64,000 nt of DNA from Marinobacter sp. EhC06 (GTDB taxonomy: Bacteria > Pseudomonadota > Gammaproteobacteria > Pseudomonadales > Oleiphilaceae), in the NCBI RefSeq assembly GCF_001650915.1, contig NZ_LXYO01000023.1:372001-436000 (forward strand), written 5' to 3'. The notes below the pieces were generated by a model. The model made no database searches. It was not told the DNA's origin and worked only from the letters and a program-made list of their open reading frames with translations. The translations under genes were made by a program, and so were the position numbers. Shown here piece by piece: positions 1 through 10,644 of the stretch (position 1 is its first letter; every line of letters begins with the position of its first letter).

Positions 1-1673
1 AGCAATGCCAGACCGGTGCTGTTCACTTCCCGGCGAACAAACAGCAGCCCGCCCCGTTTGGCGCGTCGGGCCAATGCCCGGGCAATGTTGCCGACAGCCC
101 GGATGATGGCCGGGGAATTCAGCGCCCCACCGCTGACCACCAGCGGCCGTTCAGCGGCCAGCAATGCGCGGGCAATCTCGGAGGCCCGGGACCGCAGCGT
201 CGCGTCGAGATCGGGCACGTCCGGAGCGGTCGGATCGATGGCGTGGGCCACCGCAAATCCGAGCCGGGCGATGTCCTCAGGGGCAAGCGCCAGACGGCTC
301 CGGGCAAGGGTGTCCAGCTTGGTTTCAGCCGGATAGGCAATAAACAGCGGCTGGCGATGATCCTGGGCCAGGGTTTTCATGGCATCGGCATGCCAGCGGG
401 GAATACCCAGCCTGGCCGCGTACTCCGCCGGCGGCGAGGTAATCGCCTGACGAATGGAAAGACCAAGCCGCGCTGCGCTTTCCATGGGGTCTTCGCCAAG
501 CAGGAGCACGGCATCGTGCCCTTCCACGTCTCGCAGGGTGGGCGCTGACAGCCCGCAACTGCGGCCCTGTTCATCCATCAGGTCGAGGCAGGTCTGCTCG
601 TTCTCATTGATGCCGGTGGAAAAGTTGGCCTCACCCACCAATTCCCGGAGCTGATGATTGCTTTCCAGGCTGGCCCGGGGCGAACCTATGCCGATGACCC
701 GCCGGGCGTGGCGCAGAGTCTCCGTTATCCGGGCCAGGGCCGTATCCACCCCGAGCTGCTCCGGCTCCTGCGCCGGTTCACGCTTCTGTTCACCCCCCTG
801 TTCACACTCCTTGCCCGACCGGAACTCAGGTACTCTGGGCCGATCCTGCCGGTTTACATAGCCATAGCCGAAACGGCCCAGATCACACAGGAAAAACCCG
901 TTTACCTCACCGTGGTAGCGGTTCTCGATCCGCCGGATTTCGCCGTAGCGTTCGCCCGGGCTTATGTTGCACCCCACCGCGCACTGGTGGCAGATGCCCG
1001 GCGCGAACTGCAGGTCCCACTTGCGGGTGTAATGATCGGAGTGGCTCTGGTCGGTGAAGACACCGGTCGGGCAGACTTCGGTCAGGTTGCCGGCGAAGCG
1101 ACTTTCCAGGGTGCCTTCCTGGTGCCGTCCGAAGTAGACATTGTCCTTGGAACCGAAGGCCCCCAGGTCAGTCCCGCCTGCGTAGTCATTGTAAAAGCGC
1201 ACACAGCGGTAACAGGTGATACAGCGGTTCATCTCGTGGGCTATGAAAGGGCCCAGGTACTGGTTGCGACGGGTGCGCTTGCGGAACCGGTAACGGCGGC
1301 GATCGTGGCCGGTCATCACGGTCATGTCCTGCAGGTGGCAGTGGCCGCCTTCCTCGCACACCGGGCAGTCGTGGGGGTGGTTGATCATCAGCCACTCCAC
1401 CACGCTGGCCCGGAAGGCGCGGGCTTCTTCATCCTCAATATCAATGCGGGTGCCATCGGCGGCCGGCGTCATGCATGACATCACCAGCATGCCCCTGTCG
1501 TCCTCGCTGTCCTTGTACTGGCGCACGGCACACTGGCGGCAGGCACCGACACTGCCCATGGCCGGATGCCAGCAGAAATAAGGGATATCCAGGCCCAGGG
1601 ACAGGCAGGCCTGAAGCAGGTTGTCTGCCCCGTTCACCTCGTAGCTCTGGCCGTCCACGTGGATGGTTGCCAT
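1..1673 (-). CDS. nuoG: NADH-quinone oxidoreductase subunit G (3' part outside window)
   Basis: This is the iron-sulfur subunit of the complex I peripheral arm. It carries electrons from the NuoEF flavin site toward NuoB. About 557 N-terminal residues are visible and the C-terminal part lies beyond the left edge. The [2Fe-2S] N1b cysteines are at 34, 45, 48 and 67. The His-Cys3 N5 ligands are H99, C103, C106 and C112. The N4 run (CITCYRC ... CPTG) follows, and then a CxxCxxxC plus distal Cys set matching the extra N7 cluster known from E. coli NuoG. The start is the ATG at 1673, giving [13 protein letters not shown], 38 bases after the nuoF stop. It is the last visible gene of nuoABCDEFG. The identity is certain; only the length is unknown. 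Confidence 0.97.
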   Translation of the reverse strand, partial: MATIHVDGQSYEVNGADNLLQACLSLGLDIPYFCWHPAMGSVGACRQCAVRQYKDSEDDRGMLVMSCMTPAADGTRIDIEDEEARAFRASVVEWLMINHPHDCPVCEEGGHCHLQDMTVMTGHDRRRYRFRKRTRRNQYLGPFIAHEMNRCITCYRCVRFYNDYAGGTDLGAFGSKDNVYFGRHQEGTLESRFAGNLTEVCPTGVFTDQSHSDHYTRKWDLQFAPGICHQCAVGCNISPGERYGEIRRIENRYHGEVNGFFLCDLGRFGYGYVNRQDRPRVPEFRSGKECEQGGEQKREPAQEPEQLGVDTALARITETLRHARRVIGIGSPRASLESNHQLRELVGEANFSTGINENEQTCLDLMDEQGRSCGLSAPTLRDVEGHDAVLLLGEDPMESAARLGLSIRQAITSPPAEYAARLGIPRWHADAMKTLAQDHRQPLFIAYPAETKLDTLARSRLALAPEDIARLGFAVAHAIDPTAPDVPDLDATLRSRASEIARALLAAERPLVVSGGALNSPAIIRAVGNIARALARRAKRGGLLFVRREVNSTGLAL

Positions 1674-1711
1674 GGTGCCAGTTTACTCCCTGTTCGCCGC
1701 CAGTGATCGTT

Positions 1712-3082
1712 TCATACTCCCCCCGCCGGTATCGGATCGGCATGGGCCTTCCCCCTCGGATAGCGCACGCCCTGCTCAAATTCACGCCGGAAATGCCGGA
1801 GCGCGGTCTGAAGGGGCATGGCCGCGCCGGGCGCATGGGCGCAGAAGGTGAGGCCCGGACCGCAGTCGGCCGCCAGCTTGTCCAGCAGCTCCACATCGCC
1901 GGCTTCACCCTCGCCCCGCTCCAGGGCCAGCAACAGCTTCACTGTCCAGGGCAGTCCATCCCGGCAGGGCGTGCACCAGCCGCAGGACTCGCGGGCAAAG
2001 AACTCTTCCAGGTTGCGCATCAGCGCGACCATGCTCTGATCCTCGGTCACCACCGTAATCAGGCCGGTACCCAGGCGGCTGCCTTCCTTGCCCACAGTGT
2101 CGAAATCCAGGGGCAGATCCAGGTGTTCCGGCAAAAGGAAGCCGGTACTGGCGCCCCCGGGCAGCCAGGCCTTCAGCTTCCTGCCCTCTCGCAGGCCGCC
2201 GGCCAGTTCCAGCAGCTCCCGGCCGGTGGTGCCGATGGGCAATTCCCAGAGTCCGGGGCGGTTCACCAGCCCGGAGGCGCCGTAGAGTTTGGTTCCGCCG
2301 TCATCGGTGCGATCCCCGGACAACCCCTGATACCACTCCGCGCCACGAAGCATCACGGCCGGCACGTTGCACAGGGTTTCCACGTTGTTCACAACCGTGG
2401 GTTTACCCCAGGCCCCGGACTGGCCGGGAAACGGAGGCTTGGCCCGGGGATTGGCCCGGTGGCCTTCCAGCGAGTTGAGCAGGGCGGTTTCCTCGCCACA
2501 GATGTAGCGCCCGGCCCCGGTGTGCAGGGCAATATCAAAATCGAAGCTGCTGCCGGCAATGTCCGGGCCAAGCCAGCCGGCTTCCCGGGCTTCGGCAAGG
2601 GCCGCGGTGAGAACCCTGGCCGACTCGACGTACTCTCCGCGCAAGAAGATGTAGCCGTATCGGGCGTTGTTGGCGAAGGCCGCCAGGATCATGCCCTCAA
2701 TCAACAGATGAGGTTGCTGCTCCATGAGCAGGCGATCCTTGAAGGTACCCGGCTCCATCTCATCGGCATTGCAGACGATGTAGCCCCGGGGAATGTCGTC
2801 CCCCTGCAAGGTGAGGCTCCATTTCAGGCCGGCGGAGAAGCCCGCACCACCGCGACCCCGAACATTGGCCTCCTTCATGGCGGCGATGACAGCGCCGGGA
2901 TCGTGTCCGTTCAGAACCTGAGAGACTGCCCGATAGCCTTCTTTCGATTCGTACTCTTTCAGGCCCACCACCTGACCATCATCCCGCAGTCGCCAGGTCA
3001 GCGGATGGGTGTCCGGCGACCGATCGGCACCCGGTTGCAGCAGACGGCTTCTGTACAGTGGGGACTGGCGCTGGCTGTTCAC
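1712..3082 (-). CDS. nuoF: NADH-quinone oxidoreductase subunit F (NADH-binding flavoprotein)
   Basis: This 456-residue subunit holds the NADH site, FMN and the [4Fe-4S] cluster N3, and oxidises NADH at the tip of the complex I peripheral arm. The glycine-rich FMN/NADH loop GRGGAGF is at residues 76-82. A second conserved block, YICGEETAL, lies mid-protein. The N3 ligands are SCGWCTPC (C367, C370, C373) and C414 in TFCAHAPG. The length is normal for the family. The start codon overlaps the nuoE stop in an ATGA junction, so the two are likely translationally coupled. Confidence 0.97.
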   Translation of the reverse strand: MNSQRQSPLYRSRLLQPGADRSPDTHPLTWRLRDDGQVVGLKEYESKEGYRAVSQVLNGHDPGAVIAAMKEANVRGRGGAGFSAGLKWSLTLQGDDIPRGYIVCNADEMEPGTFKDRLLMEQQPHLLIEGMILAAFANNARYGYIFLRGEYVESARVLTAALAEAREAGWLGPDIAGSSFDFDIALHTGAGRYICGEETALLNSLEGHRANPRAKPPFPGQSGAWGKPTVVNNVETLCNVPAVMLRGAEWYQGLSGDRTDDGGTKLYGASGLVNRPGLWELPIGTTGRELLELAGGLREGRKLKAWLPGGASTGFLLPEHLDLPLDFDTVGKEGSRLGTGLITVVTEDQSMVALMRNLEEFFARESCGWCTPCRDGLPWTVKLLLALERGEGEAGDVELLDKLAADCGPGLTFCAHAPGAAMPLQTALRHFRREFEQGVRYPRGKAHADPIPAGGV

Positions 3083-3594
3083 GGGTAACCCTCCAGAATG
3101 TCCGCCAGATCCTCTTCATCCACGGGGCCATAGACATCGTCGCCGATCATCATGGCTGGCCCGCCATCGCAGGCGCCCAGGCAGCAAACCGGCAGCAGGG
3201 TGAAGCGGCCGTCGGGCGTGGTCTGGCCCAGGCCAATACCGAGCCTGTCCGTCAGCTTCTCCCGCAGCTGGTCGGACCCGGTCAGGAAACAGGAGCTGCT
3301 GTCACACACCAGGATGACATGACGCCCAACCGGCTGCCGGAAGATCAGGCTGTAAAAGGTGGCCACGCCTTCGACACTGGCCGGCCCCACGCCCAACACC
3401 CGGGCAATGGCAGGAATCGCATCATCAGGTACCCAACCATGGCGATGCTGGACGATCTTCAACGCTTCAATGCACGCGGCCTGGGGCTGCTCGTAGTGGC
3501 TGGCCTCCGCGCGCATGGCGCCTTCGTCCTCCGGATGGAGCCGGAAGCCGTCGGTGGTGATGGTCTGTGGTGTCGGTGTCGTTTCCATCGTCAT
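3079..3594 (-). CDS. nuoE: NADH-quinone oxidoreductase subunit E
   Basis: This 171-residue thioredoxin-like subunit carries the [2Fe-2S] N1a cluster beside the NuoF flavin. The ligand pattern is complete: C97-x4-C102 in CDSSSC and C138-x3-C142 in CLGAC. The N-terminal helical part contains the typical bundle with [10 protein letters not shown] and GVATFYSLI. Both ends overlap neighbours by 4 bases (nuoCD stop with nuoE start, nuoE stop with nuoF start), as expected for a tightly coupled operon. Confidence 0.97.
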   Translation of the reverse strand: MTMETTPTPQTITTDGFRLHPEDEGAMRAEASHYEQPQAACIEALKIVQHRHGWVPDDAIPAIARVLGVGPASVEGVATFYSLIFRQPVGRHVILVCDSSSCFLTGSDQLREKLTDRLGIGLGQTTPDGRFTLLPVCCLGACDGGPAMMIGDDVYGPVDEEDLADILEGYP

Positions 3595-5351
3595 CGGTCC
3601 ACGTCCGCCATTACGAAGTCGATGCTGCCCAGGTGGGCGATCAGGTCCGGCACGAAGCCGCCGCGCATCACGCTGGGAATCTGCTGAAGGTGAGGGAAAC
3701 TGGGCGTCCGGATCCGGGTCCGGTAACTCATGGTGTTGCCATCACTGGTCAGGTAGTAACTGTTGATGCCCTTGGTGGCTTCCACCATTTGCATCGACTC
3801 CTGGGGTTTGAGCACCGGCCCCCACGACACCTGCAGAAAGTGGGTAATCAGGGTTTCAATGTGTTCCAGCATCCGTTCACGGGGTGGTGGCGTGGTCAGG
3901 GGATGGTCCGCCTTGAAGTCCCCGGCGGGCATGTGATCCACGCATTGCTGGATGATCCGAAGGCTCTGGCGCATTTCGTCGATCCGGAGCTGGCCCCGGT
4001 CGAAGACATCACCCCGGTCGCCCAGGGGCACCTCAAATTCGAAGTTGTCGTAACCGGAATAGGGGCGCTGTTTGCGCAGATCGAAATTGCACCCGGTGGC
4101 CCGGAGATTCGGACCGGTGACACCCCAGGCCAGCGCCTGGACGGTATCAAAGGCGGCCACGTTGCGCGTCCTGTCCCGAACCAGAGCGTTTTCCATCATG
4201 GCCCGCTCGTATTCCCGCAGGCGGGGGGGCATCCAGTCGAGGAATTCCTGCACCAGTTTCTCCCAGCCCTGGGGCAGATCCTGCATCACACCGCCAATAC
4301 GGTACCAAGCCGGATGCATGCGAAAGCCCGTGATCCCCTCAATCACCTTGTAGCCACGCTGACGGTCGCTGAAGGTGTAGAACACCGGCGTCATGGCACC
4401 CAGGTCCTGCAGGTAGGTGCCGAGAAACAGCAGGTGGCTGGTAATGCGGAACATTTCCGCCATCATCACCCGAATCGTCTTCACCCGGTCCGGCACCTCG
4501 ATGCCGGCCAGCTTTTCGACCGCCAGCACATAGGGCAGGTTATTCATCACCCCGCCGGTGTAATCGATGCGATCGGTGTAGGGAATGAAGCTGTGCCAGG
4601 ACTGGCGCTCGGCCATTTTTTCCGCGCCCCGATGGTGATAGCCGATGTCCGGGACGCAGTCGACGATTTCCTCGCCATCCAGTTGCAGCACAATACGGAA
4701 AGCACCGTGGGCGGACGGGTGGTTGGGCCCGAGGTTCAGGAACATGAACTCAGCGCCGTCCCGCTCTCTGGCCATACCCCAGGCTTCGGGCACGAACTGC
4801 AGGGCGTCCTGTTCAGTTTCCTGACCTTCCACCGTCAGGGTGTACGGATCGAACTCCGTCGCCCGGGCGGGGTAATCCTTGCGCAGGGGGTGTCCCGACC
4901 AGGTGGACGGCATCAGGATGCGTTCAAGATGCGGATGGCCGGAAAAGCTGATGCCGAACATGTCCCAGACTTCACGCTCATACCAGTTGGCCGCCGGAAA
5001 AATGCCGGTGACAGTAGGGACGCTAAGGTCTTCCTCAGCCAGAGCGACTTTGAGCATGATGTCCCGATTGCGGTTAATGGACATCAGCTGATAGAAAACG
5101 GTGAAATCCGAATCCGGCAAGCCCTGACGATTGCCACGCAGCCGCTCATCGGTCGCCGACAAGTCATACAAAAGATCGTAAGGCGCATCCAGTTGCTTGA
5201 GGTAACCCAGCATATCGGTCAGTGCCGCACGCAGCACCCAGAGCACAGGCATGCCGGTACGGGTCTGCTGGCAGCACAGCACAGCCTCGCCGAAGTCCCG
5301 TTGCAGGGCTTCGACCAGCTCAATGTCGACATTATCTGCGCTACTGCTCAT
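3591..5351 (-). CDS. nuoC: NADH-quinone oxidoreductase fused subunit C/D
   Basis: This 586-residue protein fuses NuoC (roughly residues 1-190, ending in the [10 protein letters not shown]...GHPLRKDYP block) to NuoD (roughly 210-586). The fusion is typical of many gammaproteobacteria. NuoD shows [20 protein letters not shown] and the C-terminal DxV end (FVMADVDR). Together they form the quinone-proximal part of the complex I peripheral arm. NuoD descends from the large subunit of NiFe hydrogenases but has lost the metal-binding cysteines, and none of that set is visible here. The ATG at 5351 follows nuoB by 49 bases. No interruption of the fusion is visible. Confidence 0.97.
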   Translation of the reverse strand: MSSSADNVDIELVEALQRDFGEAVLCCQQTRTGMPVLWVLRAALTDMLGYLKQLDAPYDLLYDLSATDERLRGNRQGLPDSDFTVFYQLMSINRNRDIMLKVALAEEDLSVPTVTGIFPAANWYEREVWDMFGISFSGHPHLERILMPSTWSGHPLRKDYPARATEFDPYTLTVEGQETEQDALQFVPEAWGMARERDGAEFMFLNLGPNHPSAHGAFRIVLQLDGEEIVDCVPDIGYHHRGAEKMAERQSWHSFIPYTDRIDYTGGVMNNLPYVLAVEKLAGIEVPDRVKTIRVMMAEMFRITSHLLFLGTYLQDLGAMTPVFYTFSDRQRGYKVIEGITGFRMHPAWYRIGGVMQDLPQGWEKLVQEFLDWMPPRLREYERAMMENALVRDRTRNVAAFDTVQALAWGVTGPNLRATGCNFDLRKQRPYSGYDNFEFEVPLGDRGDVFDRGQLRIDEMRQSLRIIQQCVDHMPAGDFKADHPLTTPPPRERMLEHIETLITHFLQVSWGPVLKPQESMQMVEATKGINSYYLTSDGNTMSYRTRIRTPSFPHLQQIPSVMRGGFVPDLIAHLGSIDFVMADVDR

Positions 5352-5400
5352 GCTCGTGGTTTGACTCCTGACAATCAGTTGTAAACGACGGCAAGCGGCT

Positions 5401-6078
5401 TTAAAGCTTGTCGGGGCTCCTCAATTCCGTGGCCTGGATTCGCTGATCCCGCCATTTCTCTCTCTGCGAGGGCATCTCGGCCCGGTAAACGCCCTGGTCA
5501 CCCACCACCCAGGACAATGGCCGGCGTTCCTCCTGGATGGAGTCCTGCAACAGCTGCAAACCCTGCAAAAAGGCCTCCGGACGGGGTGGACAGCCGGGCA
5601 CATACACATCAACCGGCAGGAATTTATCCACCCCCTGGACCACCGAGTAGATGTCGTACATACCGCCGGAGTTGGCACAGGACCCCATGGATATCACCCA
5701 TTTCGGCTCCAGCATCTGGTCGTAAAGCTGCTGGATCACCGGCGCCATCTTGATGAAGCAGGTGCCGGCAATCACCATGAAATCTGCCTGCCTGGGGGAG
5801 GCCCGGATTACTTCTGAGCCGAACCTGGCAATATCGTGGGGCGCGGTAAAGGCGGTGGTCATTTCCACATAGCAACAGGACAGCCCAAAGTTGTAGGGCC
5901 AGAGGGAATTTTTGCGACCCCAGTTGACCGCGGAATTCAGCACCTCGCTCAGTTTGCCGGTAAAAACGTTGCGTTCGAGCTGCTGTTTAACGGGGTCCTC
6001 GACCCTATGGCGCCGATCAACCGGATAACGGGTATTGCCTTCCGCAGGACCATCGGCCCTGGTCAGGGTATAGGCCAT
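5401..6078 (-). CDS. nuoB: NADH-quinone oxidoreductase subunit B
   Basis: This 225-residue subunit holds the terminal [4Fe-4S] cluster N2, which donates electrons to ubiquinone. The four ligands are C68 and C69 (tandem cysteines in [10 protein letters not shown]), C134 (MGSCANSGG) and C163 ([10 protein letters not shown]). Their spacing matches E. coli NuoB with a five-residue offset. The N terminus is slightly extended and hydrophilic. It lies between nuoA and nuoCD on the same strand. Confidence 0.97.
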   Translation of the reverse strand: MAYTLTRADGPAEGNTRYPVDRRHRVEDPVKQQLERNVFTGKLSEVLNSAVNWGRKNSLWPYNFGLSCCYVEMTTAFTAPHDIARFGSEVIRASPRQADFMVIAGTCFIKMAPVIQQLYDQMLEPKWVISMGSCANSGGMYDIYSVVQGVDKFLPVDVYVPGCPPRPEAFLQGLQLLQDSIQEERRPLSWVVGDQGVYRAEMPSQREKWRDQRIQATELRSPDKL

Positions 6079-6155
6079 GAAAACCTCCCTTTCTGGTCAC
6101 ACAACCCCATTTCTCTCCCGATTCCGCAGAATCCGGAGACCCGGAGAGTGTGCTT

Positions 6156-6566
6156 CTATGCGCCGCGCTTGCGTGCCGGGCTTTGGTCGGGCGCCCAGTC
6201 AAGGGCGCCAGTTCGACTGTCGTAAACGAGCCCGGCAAGCAGGACGAAGATGAATACAGCGGCTCCCCAGAAACCCGTCCAGCCAACATCCGGGATGACG
6301 ATGGCCCAGGCAAAGAGAAAAACCGCTTCAATGTCGAAGATGACAAACAGCATTGCCACCAGGTAGAACTGAACGGAAAACCGCTGGCGGGCACTGCCGG
6401 CGCCGACGATGCCCGATTCGAAGGGAAGAGATTTGCTGATACCGCGACTGCGGCCACCCAAAAGACTGGACGCGCCCACCATGAAGGCGCATAGGCCCGC
6501 TACCGCCAGGATGAAAAAGCCGGTAGCCCAGTATTCGGCAATGCCATTTGCCGCACTTTCAGCCAT
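6156..6566 (-). CDS. nuoA: NADH-quinone oxidoreductase subunit A
   Basis: This 136-residue membrane subunit of complex I has three predicted transmembrane helices. The conserved loop [20 protein letters not shown] and the acidic second-helix motif [15 protein letters not shown] are diagnostic. The ORF is open for a further 20 codons upstream. The ATG at 6566 was chosen because it gives [13 protein letters not shown] and has a clear Shine-Dalgarno (GAGGGG) eight bases upstream. It is the first gene of the nuo operon; the leader between it and tRNA-Gly is A+T-richer and should hold the promoter. Confidence 0.95.
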   Translation of the reverse strand: MAESAANGIAEYWATGFFILAVAGLCAFMVGASSLLGGRSRGISKSLPFESGIVGAGSARQRFSVQFYLVAMLFVIFDIEAVFLFAWAIVIPDVGWTGFWGAAVFIFVLLAGLVYDSRTGALDWAPDQSPARKRGA

Positions 6567-6734
6567 GCAGTTTCCCCTCGACAGCACACAGCTGCCGTAT
6601 TGGATACCTGTATTAAAAGCTAGCAACGGGCCCGGGATTGCGCAAACCGAACCGCGGAATCAACGGTTAAACGCGCAAACGTATGATGCAAAAGATATTA
6701 CGGATGAAGCAGGGGAGTATGAGAAGATAAGAAT

Positions 6735-6808
6735 TGGAGCGGGTGAAGGGAATCGAACCCTCGTATGCAGCTTGGGAAGCTGCCGTTCTACCATTGAACT
6801 ACACCCGC
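6735..6808 (-). tRNA. glyU: tRNA-Gly, anticodon CCC
   Basis: On the minus strand the sequence folds as a complete cloverleaf. The acceptor arm is GCGGGTG paired with CACCCGC, the D arm is TAGTTCAATGGTAGA, the anticodon stem is GCAGC/GCTGC around loop TTCCCAA (anticodon CCC), and the T arm is GAGGGTTCGATTCCCTT. Discriminator T and the 3' CCA are encoded. It closely resembles E. coli glyU. It is a single tRNA gene upstream of nuoA on the same strand. Confidence 0.97.
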
Positions 6809-6878
6809 AAAAAAATGATCGCGACAGCAATATAAGCGGTCAGCCCGGCAATGGGCAAGCATTCTGTCTGGAGCAACA

Positions 6879-8603
6879 ATGGACCCCACCCTGACCCTGA
6901 TTGGCGCCCTGATGCTGGTCATCAGTATCGTGCTCAGCCCGCTTTCCAGCCGGGTGGGCATGCCTGTGCTGCTTATCTTCCTCGTCGTGGGCATGATGAT
7001 GGGTGAGGACGGGCCAGGTGGTATCCAGTTCGACGATTTCGAGCTGGCCTTTTTGATCGCCAACCTGGCTCTGGGCGTGATCCTGCTGGACGGTGGCATG
7101 CGTACCCGGGCGGAAACCTTCCGAGTGGGCCTGAAACCCGCGCTGATACTGGCCACTCTTGGTGTTGCAATGACCGCCGCTGGTGCCGCGGTTGTCGCAT
7201 GGTGGGTGTTCGACCTGCACTGGCTCACCGCTTTGTTGATCGGCGCCATCATCTCATCCACCGATGCCGCCGCCGTGTTTTCCCTGCTTCAGGGCCGCGG
7301 CCTGCACCTGAACGAACGGGTCAGTGCCACCCTGGAGATCGAATCCGGCAGTAACGACCCCATGGCGATTTTCCTGACCCTCATGCTGGTCACGCTGATT
7401 GGTAACGACGGCGACCACGCGGGCTGGGCCGCCCTTTCCATGCTGGTGCAACAATTTGGCATCGGCGCGGTTGCCGGCATCATCGGCGGTTTTGCCGTGG
7501 TGGAGTTGGCCAATCGTATCCGCCTGACGCCATCCCTGTACCCTTTGCTGGTGGCGGCTGCAGGCATTTCGGTGTTTTCCGCCACCAACGCCCTTGGCGG
7601 CAGCGGATTTCTGGCCATTTACCTGACCGGAGTGGTGATCGGTAACCGTCATGTCCGGATGATGCCGATGATCCTTCAAGTCCACGATGGCCTGGCCTGG
7701 CTGGCCCAGTTGTGCCTGTTCCTGATGCTGGGGCTACTGGTAACCCCGTCGGATCTGATTCCGCTGGCTGGCGGAGGGCTGATACTGGCCCTTGCCCTGA
7801 TCTTCATCATCCGTCCGCTTACGGTCATGCTTACCTTATGGCCGTTTGCCTTCAACCGTCGCGAGTTGGGTTTTATCAGTTGGGTCGGCCTCAGGGGCGC
7901 GGTGCCGATCGTACTGGCCCTGTTCCCGATCATCGCGGACTTGCCGGAAGCGCAACTGGTCTTCCACGCGGCTTTCTTTATCGTCCTGGTCTCTCTCCTG
8001 GTTCAGGGCACCACCATGACACCCCTGGCCCGGAAACTTCGTCTGGAAGTCCCTGCCGGCGAAGACCCCTATCGGAGGCTGCCCCTGGATGCCCCGGCTG
8101 CAGGCGACCACGAATTGATGCTGTTCCCGCTCCGGGGCGAAAGCTGGGAAACCCCGCGCCGGCTGGGGCAGCTGCGTTTTCCGGAGAACACCGCTGTGGC
8201 CGGCGTATTCCGCAACCGGGTCTGTTTACAGCCGAAAGCCGATCTGGAGGTGTCCAGTGGGGATATGGTTGCCATGTTCGCGACCCCCAGTGTATTGCCG
8301 GAACTGGGCAAGGCGCTTAGCGGCCGGCACGCACCCAAGTACCTTGCCGAGCGGGCATTCTTTGGTGATTTCGTGCTCAACGGCGATGCCTTGCTTGGCG
8401 ATGTCGAGCAGGTTTACGGCATTGAGTTTGACGACCTGCCCCCGGAACTCTCCCTGGCCGAGTGCTTTGCAAAACGCACCAAGGGGCACCCGGTTGTCGG
8501 TGACGTGGTCACCCTTGGGCCGGTAACACTGGTTGCCAGGGCCACCAGCGCCGACAAGGTCACCAAGGTGGGCTTGAAGATGGACAGTTCACAAAATGTC
8601 TGA
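6879..8603 (+). CDS. nhaP2: K+/H+ antiporter, CPA1 family (NhaP2/CvrA-like)
   Basis: This 574-residue membrane protein has about 12-13 hydrophobic helices in residues 1-400, including the exchanger signature LIGAIISSTDAAAVFSLL and ESGSNDPMAIFLTL with the ion-binding acidic residues. A cytoplasmic TrkA-C domain follows (about 405-485; ELMLFPLRGES...DMVAMFATP), then a C-terminal CorC_HlyC-like domain (about 495-565; GDFVLNGDALLGDV). This architecture is that of NhaP2/CvrA potassium/proton antiporters, which expel K+ during osmotic adaptation. Shine-Dalgarno GGAG lies five bases before the ATG. It is monocistronic and next to tRNA-Gly. Confidence 0.88.
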   Translation: MDPTLTLIGALMLVISIVLSPLSSRVGMPVLLIFLVVGMMMGEDGPGGIQFDDFELAFLIANLALGVILLDGGMRTRAETFRVGLKPALILATLGVAMTAAGAAVVAWWVFDLHWLTALLIGAIISSTDAAAVFSLLQGRGLHLNERVSATLEIESGSNDPMAIFLTLMLVTLIGNDGDHAGWAALSMLVQQFGIGAVAGIIGGFAVVELANRIRLTPSLYPLLVAAAGISVFSATNALGGSGFLAIYLTGVVIGNRHVRMMPMILQVHDGLAWLAQLCLFLMLGLLVTPSDLIPLAGGGLILALALIFIIRPLTVMLTLWPFAFNRRELGFISWVGLRGAVPIVLALFPIIADLPEAQLVFHAAFFIVLVSLLVQGTTMTPLARKLRLEVPAGEDPYRRLPLDAPAAGDHELMLFPLRGESWETPRRLGQLRFPENTAVAGVFRNRVCLQPKADLEVSSGDMVAMFATPSVLPELGKALSGRHAPKYLAERAFFGDFVLNGDALLGDVEQVYGIEFDDLPPELSLAECFAKRTKGHPVVGDVVTLGPVTLVARATSADKVTKVGLKMDSSQNV

Positions 8604-8710
8604 AGAGCGAACCAGATAGCCAAAAAAGTTAACAAAACCCCTTAACAGATCCCTTGCGGGCTATGGTATAAAACGCCTGTACAAAGATTAATCATTGGTA
8701 AGTTAAGGAC

Positions 8711-9274
8711 ATGAGCATTTTCCGCGCCCTGCTATCCACTCTCGCCCTGCTCTGCCTGGCAGTTGCTCCGAGCACTTTCGCCACCGAGCTGCTGGCCAAG
8801 GCCGACACCCGAATGCCGGCTGCCACCATGTATAAGCCCGCGGATATTCAGAGTGTCAACAAGGTGGTCGTTCGCAAGGGAGAGCGCCGCCTGTACCTGA
8901 TGGACGGTGAGGACGTGGTTCGCAGCTACCGGATTTCCCTGGGCGACAACCCGGAAGGTCACAAGCTGTATGAAGGCGACGAGCGCACCCCCGAAGGCGA
9001 CTACACTCTGGACTGGCGCAATGCCGAAAGCGATTTCTACAAATCCATCCACATTTCCTATCCCAGCGAGCGGGACCGTGAGCTGGCGTCGGCGTGGGGC
9101 CTGGACCCCGGTGGCAGCATCATGATTCATGGCCTGCCCAATAACGTGGGCGACATGGCCTTTGCCTATACCGGTCTGGATTGGACCGATGGCTGCATTG
9201 CCGTAACCAACGACGAGATGGATGAAATCTGGCAGCTGGTGTCCAACGGAACCCCTATCAGCATTCATCCCTGA
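8711..9274 (+). CDS. L,D-transpeptidase family protein (YafK-type, secreted)
   Basis: A 187-residue exported protein. A signal peptide covers about residues 1-25 (hydrophobic LLSTLALLCLAVA, then TFATE). The YkuD catalytic fold follows, with IMIHGLPNN and the catalytic-cysteine block WTDGCIAVTN near residue 160. These enzymes form 3-3 peptidoglycan cross-links or attach or detach lipoproteins from meso-diaminopimelate; the sequence alone does not tell which. It lies about 200 bases upstream of an Lpp-like lipoprotein ending in lysine, suggesting they act on the same wall linkage (inference). Shine-Dalgarno AAGGA precedes the ATG. Confidence 0.85.
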   Translation: MSIFRALLSTLALLCLAVAPSTFATELLAKADTRMPAATMYKPADIQSVNKVVVRKGERRLYLMDGEDVVRSYRISLGDNPEGHKLYEGDERTPEGDYTLDWRNAESDFYKSIHISYPSERDRELASAWGLDPGGSIMIHGLPNNVGDMAFAYTGLDWTDGCIAVTNDEMDEIWQLVSNGTPISIHP

Positions 9275-9350
9275 GTCAAATCTGACAGCAGTATTAAGTT
9301 GTTGTCATATGCTTAGCAAATTTACGTATCTCCAGTTAACATTCCCGCTT

Positions 9351-9367
9351 ACAGTGTTTTACACTGT
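9351..9367. repeat. Short perfect inverted repeat upstream of the lipoprotein gene
   Basis: ACAGTGT and ACACTGT flank a three-base TTT spacer. It has no U-tract on either strand, so it is a poor terminator and may be an operator or mRNA-end hairpin between the L,D-transpeptidase and lipoprotein genes. A TATACT box at 9429-9434 could be the -10 of the lipoprotein promoter, but no -35 at proper spacing is clear. Confidence 0.35.
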
Positions 9368-9480
9368 TTAACGACTCCGGTAGTCATTGCCTGACAAACG
9401 TTGCTGCGCAGGTTGACAGGAAGTCGTCTATACTGACTTTCGGATCACAGGAAATAACTCGACCAATAAGGGGATTTACA

Positions 9481-9762
9481 ATGCGTAAACTGACGATCGC
9501 CGGGATTGCACTGGCTACAGCTCTGACTGCAGGTTGTGCCACTACTGACCAGGGCGCCATCGACGAAGCGAATGCAACCGCCAGCTCTGCTGAGCGCACT
9601 GCTGAAAATGCACTGAACACCGCTAACAGCGCTGCCAGCTCTGCACGTACTGCCCAGCAGACTGCAGAAGAAGCTCTGGCCGCTGCTCGTGCAGCCCAGA
9701 AAGCTGCCGACGAAGCAAACGAGCGTGCCAAGCGTATGCTCGAGCGTGCCAGCCAGAAATAA
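9481..9762 (+). CDS. Lpp/OprI-like major outer-membrane lipoprotein
   Basis: A 93-residue lipoprotein. The signal peptide ends in lipobox LTAGC with the lipidated Cys at 19. The mature part is an alanine-rich coiled coil with heptad-like A/S/T spacing (TASSAERTAENALNTANSAASSA and onward), as in Braun lipoprotein and Pseudomonas OprI. It ends ERASQK; a C-terminal lysine is the residue used for covalent attachment to peptidoglycan in Lpp. It has a good Shine-Dalgarno (AAGGGG) and a strong terminator just after, fitting a short, abundant transcript. Codon use is highly biased (CTG, GCT, CGT), as in highly expressed genes. Confidence 0.9.
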   Translation: MRKLTIAGIALATALTAGCATTDQGAIDEANATASSAERTAENALNTANSAASSARTAQQTAEEALAAARAAQKAADEANERAKRMLERASQK

Positions 9763-9778
9763 GGCTGAGACGTAACAG

Positions 9779-9805
9779 AAAGGCCGGCTATGCCGGCCTT
9801 TTTTT
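9779..9805 (+). terminator. Intrinsic terminator of the lipoprotein gene
   Basis: AAAGGCCGGC and GCCGGCCTTT form a ten-base-pair stem around TAT, and the 3' arm runs into seven T residues. It ends at the stop of the convergent slipin gene, for which it is only a weak terminator because the T-run on that strand is short. Confidence 0.93.
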
Positions 9806-10607
9806 ATGCCTCGGGTTCGGGTTTGTCCGGACCAGGCTTGTCAGGCGTAAAAGGTTTGTTTTCCTTCAGGAACGTGGTCATCAACTCCATTGGCAGCGGG
9901 AAGACAATGGTGGATGAATTGGTATTGCTCATATCTGCCAGGGTCTGCAGGTAACGCAGCTGCATGGAACCGGAGTTGGTGGACATGACATCCGCCGCTT
10001 CCACCAGTTTCTTGGACGCCTGCAATTCCCCCTCGGCATGGATGACCTTGGCACGACGTTCGCGCTCGGCCTCGGCCTGGCGGGCAATGGCACGAATCAT
10101 CGATTCGTTGAGATCCACGTGCTTGATTTCTACGTTGGCCACCTTGATGCCCCATTCCTCGGTCTGGGCATCGATGATCTCCTGGATATCCGAATTCAGC
10201 TTGTCCCGCTCTGACAGCATTTCATCGAGGTCATGCTTACCCAGCACCGACCGCAGCGTCGTCTGGGCCAATTGGCTGGTTGCGGAATTGAAATCCTCCA
10301 CCCGGATAATGGCGCGCTCGGGATCCACCACACGGAAGTACAGTACGGCATTCACCCGTACCGTCACGTTATCCCGGGAAATGACGTCCTGGCTCGGCAC
10401 GTCCAGGGTGATTACCCGCAGGTCCACCCGCACCATCTGCTGAATGCCTGGAATAACAATGATCAGGCCCGGGCCTTTAACCCCCTGGAAACGCCCGAGA
10501 AAGAACACAACGCCACGCTCGTACTCCGGCAGGATCTTGATGGCCGAAGCGAGAATCAGCAGTAACACCACCGTGGGTGCCAGATAGGGAATCAGATCGC
10601 CAATCAT
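9804..10607 (-). CDS. Slipin / SPFH-domain (stomatin-like) membrane protein
   Basis: A 267-residue protein with one N-terminal membrane helix (about 7-24, [14 protein letters not shown]). A band-7/SPFH domain ([13 protein letters not shown]...[12 protein letters not shown]) and a helical region rich in A/E/R ([24 protein letters not shown]) follow. Bacterial slipins form oligomers in the membrane and are typically encoded with an NfeD membrane protease, as here: the nfeD gene ends 37 bases upstream. In archaea the NfeD-type protease cleaves the partner stomatin C-terminus, and a similar relation is inferred. Strong Shine-Dalgarno AAGGAGG precedes the ATG. Confidence 0.92.
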   Translation of the reverse strand: MIGDLIPYLAPTVVLLLILASAIKILPEYERGVVFFLGRFQGVKGPGLIIVIPGIQQMVRVDLRVITLDVPSQDVISRDNVTVRVNAVLYFRVVDPERAIIRVEDFNSATSQLAQTTLRSVLGKHDLDEMLSERDKLNSDIQEIIDAQTEEWGIKVANVEIKHVDLNESMIRAIARQAEAERERRAKVIHAEGELQASKKLVEAADVMSTNSGSMQLRYLQTLADMSNTNSSTIVFPLPMELMTTFLKENKPFTPDKPGPDKPEPEA

Positions 10608-10644
10608 ACGGCCTCCTTGTATTGCCGTTTCTTTGTCCGTCGGG

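Noticed and set aside
1475..5384. Long plus-strand ORFs (537 and 605 codons) antisense to nuoF and nuoCD
   Set aside because: They mirror codons of clear complex I genes; their proteins are rich in H, Q, G and P with no domain. High-GC antisense shadows.
9401..9434. TTGACA and TATACT as a sigma-70 promoter for the lipoprotein gene
   Set aside because: The boxes are only ten bases apart. TATACT may be a real -10, but TTGACA at 9413 cannot be its -35.
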